Shown here piece by piece: positions 21,234 through 25,212 of a DNA stretch of 25,212 bases. The stretch is from a virus. The position numbers and the translations under genes were made by a program. The stretch covers positions 1 through 25,212 of the IMG/VR virus record IMGVR_UViG_3300044993_000360; one strand, 5' to 3'. The notes below the pieces were generated by a model that did not search any database, had not been told where the DNA came from, and saw nothing but the letters and a program-made list of their open reading frames with translations. How positions within the stretch are numbered: the first letter of the stretch is position 1; each line of letters opens with the position of its first letter.

Positions 21234-21685
21234 CGACGCACGACCCCATCCCCGCGCGCCTGGCCGCGCTGAAGACGACCCCGACACCAGACCTGAAGAA
21301 GCAGTGGCGCGATCTGTTCGACAGCGAGCCGCCGCCGTTCAACCGCCGCTATCTCGAAAGCCGCATCGCCTACCGCATCCAGGAACTTGCCTATGGCGGG
21401 TTGAAGCCCGAGACAGTCCGGCGGCTGGAACGGCTTGGCGAGGAACTCGACGGCGGCGACAAGAAGAAGCGCGGCATGCGCCTCGACCGCGACCGCCCCA
21501 TCACGGGCACGCGGCTGCTGCGGGAGTGGCAGGGCGTCGAGCAGGTGGTCACCGTCACCGCCGACGGCTTCGAGTTGCAGGGGCGGCCCTACAAGTCGCT
21601 GTCGGCCATCGCGCGGGCCATCACCGGTACGCGCTGGAACGGGGGGGTCTTCTTCGGGCTCAAGAACCACAGGGGGCGGACATGA
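21230..21685 (+). CDS. DUF2924 domain protein
   Basis: A 151-residue protein (MTTHDPIPARLAALKTTPTP) with the DUF2924 signature: LKKQWRDLFDSEPPPFNRRY, LESRIAYRIQELAYGGL, then a basic linker (KKKRGM), PITGTRLLREWQGVEQVVTV and a C-terminal SLSAIARAITGTRWNGGVFF. The C-terminal part resembles small beta domains that bind DNA, with TGTRWNG in a turn. The family is nearly always encoded just before a serine recombinase, suggesting an accessory or directionality role, which is inference. Start and stop overlap both neighbours by four bases. Confidence 0.88.
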   Translation: MTTHDPIPARLAALKTTPTPDLKKQWRDLFDSEPPPFNRRYLESRIAYRIQELAYGGLKPETVRRLERLGEELDGGDKKKRGMRLDRDRPITGTRLLREWQGVEQVVTVTADGFELQGRPYKSLSAIARAITGTRWNGGVFFGLKNHRGRT

Positions 21686-23007
21686 CGAAGCCGCCCGAAA
21701 AATCGAAGGTCGTCCGCAAGCTGCGCTGCGCGGTCTACACCCGGAAATCCTCCGAGGAAGGCCTGGAGCAGGAGTTCAACTCGCTCCACGCCCAGCGCGA
21801 GGCGTGTGAATCCTATATCGCCAGCCAGCGCTCCGAGGGCTGGGTGCTGGTCCGCGATCAGTATGACGACGGCGGCATCTCCGGCGGGACGCTGGAACGC
21901 CCCGGCCTGAAGCGGCTGCTGGAGGACATAGAGGACGGGCTGGTGGACGTGGTCGTCGTCTACAAGATCGACCGCCTCAGCCGGTCGCTGGCCGACTTCG
22001 CCAAGCTGGTCGAGGTGTTCGACCGCAACGGCGTGACCTTCGTCTCGGTGACGCAGTCGTTCAACACGACCACGTCCATGGGCCGGCTGACGCTGAACAT
22101 CCTGCTCAGCTTCGCCCAGTTCGAGCGCGAGGTGACGGCCGAGCGCATCCGCGACAAGGTCGCCGCCAGCCGCAAGAAGGGGATGTGGATGGGCGGGGTG
22201 CCGCCCTTCGGCTACCGGGTGGAAAACCGGAAGCTGGTGGTCGACGAGGACACCGCCGCGCATGTGCGCTGGATCTTCGCCCGCTTCCTCGAGATCGGGT
22301 CGGGCACCGAACTGGCGCGCGAGGTCGGAGCACGCGGCATCCGCACGCCGCGCGGCAACCGGGTCGACAAGAAATATATCTACCGTATGCTCAGCAACCG
22401 CGCCTACATCGGCGAGGCGGTCCACAAGGGCGACTGCTACCCCGGCGAACACGATGCCATCATCGAGCGCAAGATGTGGGACAAGGTTCACGCCATCCTG
22501 CAGGAAAGCCCGCGCAAGCGCGCGGCCCGCACCCGCGCCGACACGCCCGCGCTGCTGAAGGGACTGCTGTTCGGTCCGGACGGTGCGGCCTTCTCGCCGA
22601 CCCACACCCGCAAGGGCGACCGGCTGTACCGCTACTATGTGAGTCAAACCGTGCTGAAGCATGGCGCCGGGGCGTGCCCGGTCGGCCGCGTGCCCGCAGG
22701 CGAGATCGAGGCCGCCGTCATCGACCAGGTCCGCGCCGTGTTCCGCCAGCCCGAGATCGTGGCAGGGACGTGGAAGGCGGCGCGCGACCACGCCGACGAC
22801 ATAACCGAAACCGACGCCCGCGCGGCCCTGCAGCAACTCGACCCGCTGTGGGACGAACTCTTCCCCGCCGAGCAGGCGCGCATCGTGGCGCTGCTGGTTG
22901 AACGGGTGGAGATAGGCACCGAAGGGCTCAACCTCCGCCTGCGAGTGGACGGCCTTGGCAGCCTCGCGCAAGAGATGCTGTCGGGCAGCATCGGAGCAGC
23001 CGCATGA
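21682..23007 (+). CDS. Serine recombinase (resolvase/invertase family)
   Basis: A 441-residue serine recombinase. Catalytic domain, residues 14-155: YTRKSSEEG with nucleophile Ser23 (YxRxS), then YKIDRLSRSLADFAKLVEVF with Arg98 and Arg101, and FAQFEREVTAERIRDKVAAS at the start of the long helix E. Residues 160-260 form the Recombinase domain (PPFGYRVENRKLVVDEDTAA; GIRTPRGNRVDKKYIYRMLS). The C-terminal part is shorter than in large phage integrases, and I see no zinc-ribbon Cys cluster beyond an isolated Cys (GACPVGRVPAGEIE). It could be the prophage integrase or the driver of a separate island. The ATG overlaps the DUF2924 stop by four bases. Confidence 0.93.
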   Translation: MTKPPEKSKVVRKLRCAVYTRKSSEEGLEQEFNSLHAQREACESYIASQRSEGWVLVRDQYDDGGISGGTLERPGLKRLLEDIEDGLVDVVVVYKIDRLSRSLADFAKLVEVFDRNGVTFVSVTQSFNTTTSMGRLTLNILLSFAQFEREVTAERIRDKVAASRKKGMWMGGVPPFGYRVENRKLVVDEDTAAHVRWIFARFLEIGSGTELAREVGARGIRTPRGNRVDKKYIYRMLSNRAYIGEAVHKGDCYPGEHDAIIERKMWDKVHAILQESPRKRAARTRADTPALLKGLLFGPDGAAFSPTHTRKGDRLYRYYVSQTVLKHGAGACPVGRVPAGEIEAAVIDQVRAVFRQPEIVAGTWKAARDHADDITETDARAALQQLDPLWDELFPAEQARIVALLVERVEIGTEGLNLRLRVDGLGSLAQEMLSGSIGAAA

Positions 23008-23390
23008 CCCGCGCGTCGCCGATCCTCGAGACCGTCACGCTTCACGTCCCCTTCCGCATCATCAAACGCGGCGGGCGGAAAGAGATGCATTTGCCCGAAG
23101 GCGCCACGCACTCGCGCCGGACCGACCACACGCTGGTCAAGGCGCTGGCCCGCGCCTTCCGCTGGAAGCGGATGCTCGACTCGGGCGCGTTCGCCACCAT
23201 CGCCGAACTGGCCGAGCGCGAAGGAATCGCACCGTCCTACATGACGCGCGTCCTGCGGCTGACGCTGCTCGCGCCAGAGATCATCGAGGGCATCCTGGAC
23301 GGGAAGCAGGGGCCGGAGCTGACGCTCGCGCAGGTGCTGGAGCCGTTCCCGCTCACATGGCAGCATCAGTCACTGCATTTTTCTCTGTAG
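23004..23390 (+). CDS. HTH protein, fourth gene of recombinase cassette
   Basis: A 128-residue basic protein. The central part (AFATIAELAEREGIAPSYMT followed by RVLRLTLLAPEIIEGILDGK) is a helix-turn-helix of ParB/KorB type, and the N-terminus is a beta-rich RIIKRGGRKEMHLPEG. It is coupled to the recombinase by an ATGA overlap and ends the cassette. A small DNA-binding protein co-translated with a serine recombinase is a reasonable candidate for a recombination directionality factor or cassette regulator; no experiment known to me shows this. No terminator is evident in the 80 bp that follow. Confidence 0.8.
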   Translation: MTRASPILETVTLHVPFRIIKRGGRKEMHLPEGATHSRRTDHTLVKALARAFRWKRMLDSGAFATIAELAEREGIAPSYMTRVLRLTLLAPEIIEGILDGKQGPELTLAQVLEPFPLTWQHQSLHFSL

Positions 23391-23413
23391 GATAAAAACT
23401 GCGCTTTGAAGGC

Positions 23414-23465
23414 TTGACTCGAGGGACGGTCTCTCCTAGATCTCTGTAAATCGTCTTACAGAGGA
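23414..23465 (+). promoter_or_regulatory. hsdS promoter with hairpin over ribosome binding site
   Basis: -35 TTGACT (23414-23419), 17 bp, -10 TAGATC (23437-23442). A perfect 8 bp inverted repeat, CTCTGTAA (23442-23449) and TTACAGAG (23456-23463) with a 6-base loop, starts at the -10 box and overlaps the ribosome binding site AGAGGA (23460-23465). A further copy of TCTCTGTA lies at 23382-23389. It could act as an operator, a translational lock, or both. Confidence 0.65.
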
Positions 23466-23472
23466 TTCTTTT

Positions 23473-24063
23473 ATGCGGCTCGCAGAGCTCTCGGACATTC
23501 ACTCCGGCTACACGGCGCGCGGCAGGCTCGATCCGCTGTCGGAGGGTGGCGTGCCGGCGCTTCAGCTGCGTGACGTCGGAACGAACGGCGAAGCGCCAGG
23601 ACCGGACTTCCAGAGGTACGACCTGGACAACCTGTCCGACCGATACTTCGTCCGCGGCGGCGAGGTCGTCTTTCGATCGCGTGGCGAGCCGAACGCCGCG
23701 GCGGCCATTCCCGCTTCGCTGCCGGAGCCCGTCGTGGTCATCGTCCCGTTGGTGATCGTTCGCCCCGACAGGAACCGAGTTCTCCCCGAATACCTGGCAT
23801 GGGCCATAAACCAGCCCGATGCGCAGCGCAGGCTGTGCGCGGAAGCGCAGGGCACAAGCCTCAGGATGATCCCGATGGCGGTCCTCGAGAACCTCGAGAT
23901 TGCCGTGCCCGACCTGCCCACGCAGAAACGTATCGTCGAACTCGATGCCCTCGCCCGGCAGGAGGGGCGGCTGCTGCGTGAACTCGCCGCTCGCCGCGAA
24001 GAACTCGTAAGCGCCATTCTCGGCGAGGCCGCAAAGGCCGCCGACCAGAAGGACATTGCCTGA
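23473..24063 (+). CDS. hsdS: Half-size type I specificity subunit (HsdS)
   Basis: A 196-residue protein with one target-recognition domain and one conserved coiled region, about half the usual ~400 residues. N-terminal MRLAELSDIHSGYTARGRLD is the standard HsdS opening. VRGGEVVFRSRGEPNAAAAI and LAWAINQPDAQRRLCAEAQG follow the family pattern, as does LENLEIAVPDLPTQKRIVEL leading into the coiled coil (EGRLLRELAARREELVSAIL). Half-size HsdS proteins are known to dimerise and recognise palindromic sites; whether this one does is inference. It has the AGAGGA ribosome binding site seven bases upstream and its stop overlaps the HsdM start by one base. S before M is not the common gene order. Confidence 0.85.
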   Translation: MRLAELSDIHSGYTARGRLDPLSEGGVPALQLRDVGTNGEAPGPDFQRYDLDNLSDRYFVRGGEVVFRSRGEPNAAAAIPASLPEPVVVIVPLVIVRPDRNRVLPEYLAWAINQPDAQRRLCAEAQGTSLRMIPMAVLENLEIAVPDLPTQKRIVELDALARQEGRLLRELAARREELVSAILGEAAKAADQKDIA

Positions 24064-25212
24064 TGACCGATCAGATCACCCAACAGCAGATCAACCAGAC
24101 CGCCTGGGCGGCCTGCGACACCTTTCGCGGCGTCGTCGATGCCGGCCAGTACAAGGACTACATCCTCGTGATGTTGTTCCTGAAGTACATCTCCGACCTC
24201 TGGAACGACCACCTCGAGACCTACCGCAAGCAGTATGGCGACGACGAGGCCCGCATTCGCCGCCGCCTCGAGCGCGAACGCTTCATCCTGCCCGAGGGCG
24301 CCAGCTTCTACGATCTCTACGCGCAGCGGAACGAAGCCAACATCGGCGAGCTCATCAACATCGCGCTGGAGAAGATCGAGGACGCGAACCGCGCGAAGCT
24401 CGATGGCGTCTTCCGCAACATCGACTTCAACTCCGAGGCCAACCTCGGCCGCCCGAAGGATCGCAACCGCCGCCTCAAGAACCTGCTTGAGGACTTCGCC
24501 AAGCCCGCGCTCGACCTGCGCCCGTCGCGGGTGACCGAAGACATCATCGGCGAATGCTACATCTACCTGATTTCGCGCTTCGCCTCGGACGCCGGGAAGA
24601 AGGCGGGCGAGTTCTACACGCCGACCGCCGTGTCGCGCCTGCTCGCCAAGCTGGCCGCCCCGCAGCCCGGCAATACGATCTGCGACCCCGCCTGCGGGTC
24701 GGGCTCGCTGCTGATCCAGGCCGCGCAGGAGGTCGGGTCCGAGAACTTCGCCCTCTACGGGCAGGAGGTGAACGGGGCGACCTGGGCGCTGGCCCGGATG
24801 AACATGTTCCTGCACGCCAGGGACGCCGCCCGCATCGAATGGTGCGACACGCTCAACAGCCCCGCGCTGGTCGAGGGCGACCACCTGATGCGCTTCGACG
24901 TGGTGCTCGCAAATCCGCCCTTCAGCCTTGACAAATGGGGGGCCGAGAATGCCGCGACCGACCCTTACAGGCGCTTCTGGCGCGGCGTGCCGCCGAAGTC
25001 CAAGGGCGACTATGCCTTCATCACCCACATGATCGAGATCGCCAGGCGCCAGTCCGGCCGCGTGGCGGTGATCGTGCCGCATGGCGTGCTGTTCCGGGGC
25101 GGGGCCGAAGGGCGCATCCGCCAGCAGCTGATCGAGGAAAACCTGCTCGACGCGGTCATCGGCCTGCCCGCGAACCTGTTCACCACCACGGGCATCCCGG
25201 TTGCCATCCTGA
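24063..25212 (+). CDS. hsdM: Type I modification subunit (HsdM), 3' end outside window
   Basis: 383 residues are visible and the gene continues past the right edge. The N-terminal helical domain (about 1-160; NQTAWAACDTFRGVVDAGQY, YILVMLFLKYISDLWNDHLE) is typical of HsdM. The methyltransferase domain shows GEFYTPTAVSRLLAKL (182-197), S-adenosylmethionine motif I DPACGSGSLL (208-217) and catalytic motif NPPF (284-287) followed by GDYAFITHMIEIAR. It methylates adenine N6 in the site chosen by HsdS. No frame break was found in the visible part. An hsdR gene would be expected downstream, outside the window. Confidence 0.95.
   Translation, partial: MTDQITQQQINQTAWAACDTFRGVVDAGQYKDYILVMLFLKYISDLWNDHLETYRKQYGDDEARIRRRLERERFILPEGASFYDLYAQRNEANIGELINIALEKIEDANRAKLDGVFRNIDFNSEANLGRPKDRNRRLKNLLEDFAKPALDLRPSRVTEDIIGECYIYLISRFASDAGKKAGEFYTPTAVSRLLAKLAAPQPGNTICDPACGSGSLLIQAAQEVGSENFALYGQEVNGATWALARMNMFLHARDAARIEWCDTLNSPALVEGDHLMRFDVVLANPPFSLDKWGAENAATDPYRRFWRGVPPKSKGDYAFITHMIEIARRQSGRVAVIVPHGVLFRGGAEGRIRQQLIEENLLDAVIGLPANLFTTTGIPVAIL

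Noticed and set aside
21151-21681. Recombinase starting at 21151 as a 618-residue protein
   Set aside because: The upstream 177 codons are out-of-frame translation of the DUF2924 gene; the ATG at 21682 with the four-base overlap begins the family sequence.

Overview
The window looks like the chromosome of a high-GC alphaproteobacterium, most likely Rhodobacterales (Rhodobacter/Paracoccus-like). I infer this from the codon use, the phage gene families and the DUF2924-serine recombinase cassette. No search was run, so family names rest on recognition of the translated sequences. About 0-20 kb is a siphovirus-type prophage with most genes on the minus strand. About 20.9-23.4 kb is a compact recombinase cassette on the plus strand. 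From 23.4 kb to the end is the start of a type I restriction-modification locus.

The morphogenesis block, read right to left on the minus strand, is: small terminase (10267), large terminase, gpW-type joining protein, lambda-type portal, fused prohead protease/major capsid protein, free-standing HNH endonuclease, DUF2190 capsid protein, head-tail joining protein, DUF6441 protein, a low-GC insert gene with its own terminator, tail terminator and tail tube protein. Most junctions overlap by 1-4 bases. Two copies of a 68-70 bp hairpin repeat bracket the large terminase gene.

The middle block (10.4-19.1 kb) holds two small plus-strand genes (one a DUF3489 protein), a DUF7220-type membrane peptide, a C5-cytosine methyltransferase, a ParB-like/beta-class DNA methyltransferase, a DUF6362 protein, two uncharacterised proteins and a primase-helicase. 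The primase-helicase carries a Toprim domain and SF2 helicase motifs but is split in two by a frame change at a run of seven C. Two non-coding stretches (14000-14459 and 19054-19453) are rich in short palindromes that look like control or replication regions.

Next come a ParD/ParE-type toxin-antitoxin pair, whose toxin is frameshifted and whose promoter-operator is unusually clear, and an uncharacterised 237-residue gene. The four plus-strand genes of the recombinase cassette overlap by exactly four bases at every junction. Last come a half-size HsdS and a truncated HsdM behind a promoter with an operator-like hairpin.

Three single-base frame changes lie in one 8 kb stretch: cytosine methyltransferase, helicase and toxin. 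They could be decay, recoding or assembly error, and this matters for reading the annotation. I see no rRNA, tRNA, CRISPR array or insertion-sequence transposase.
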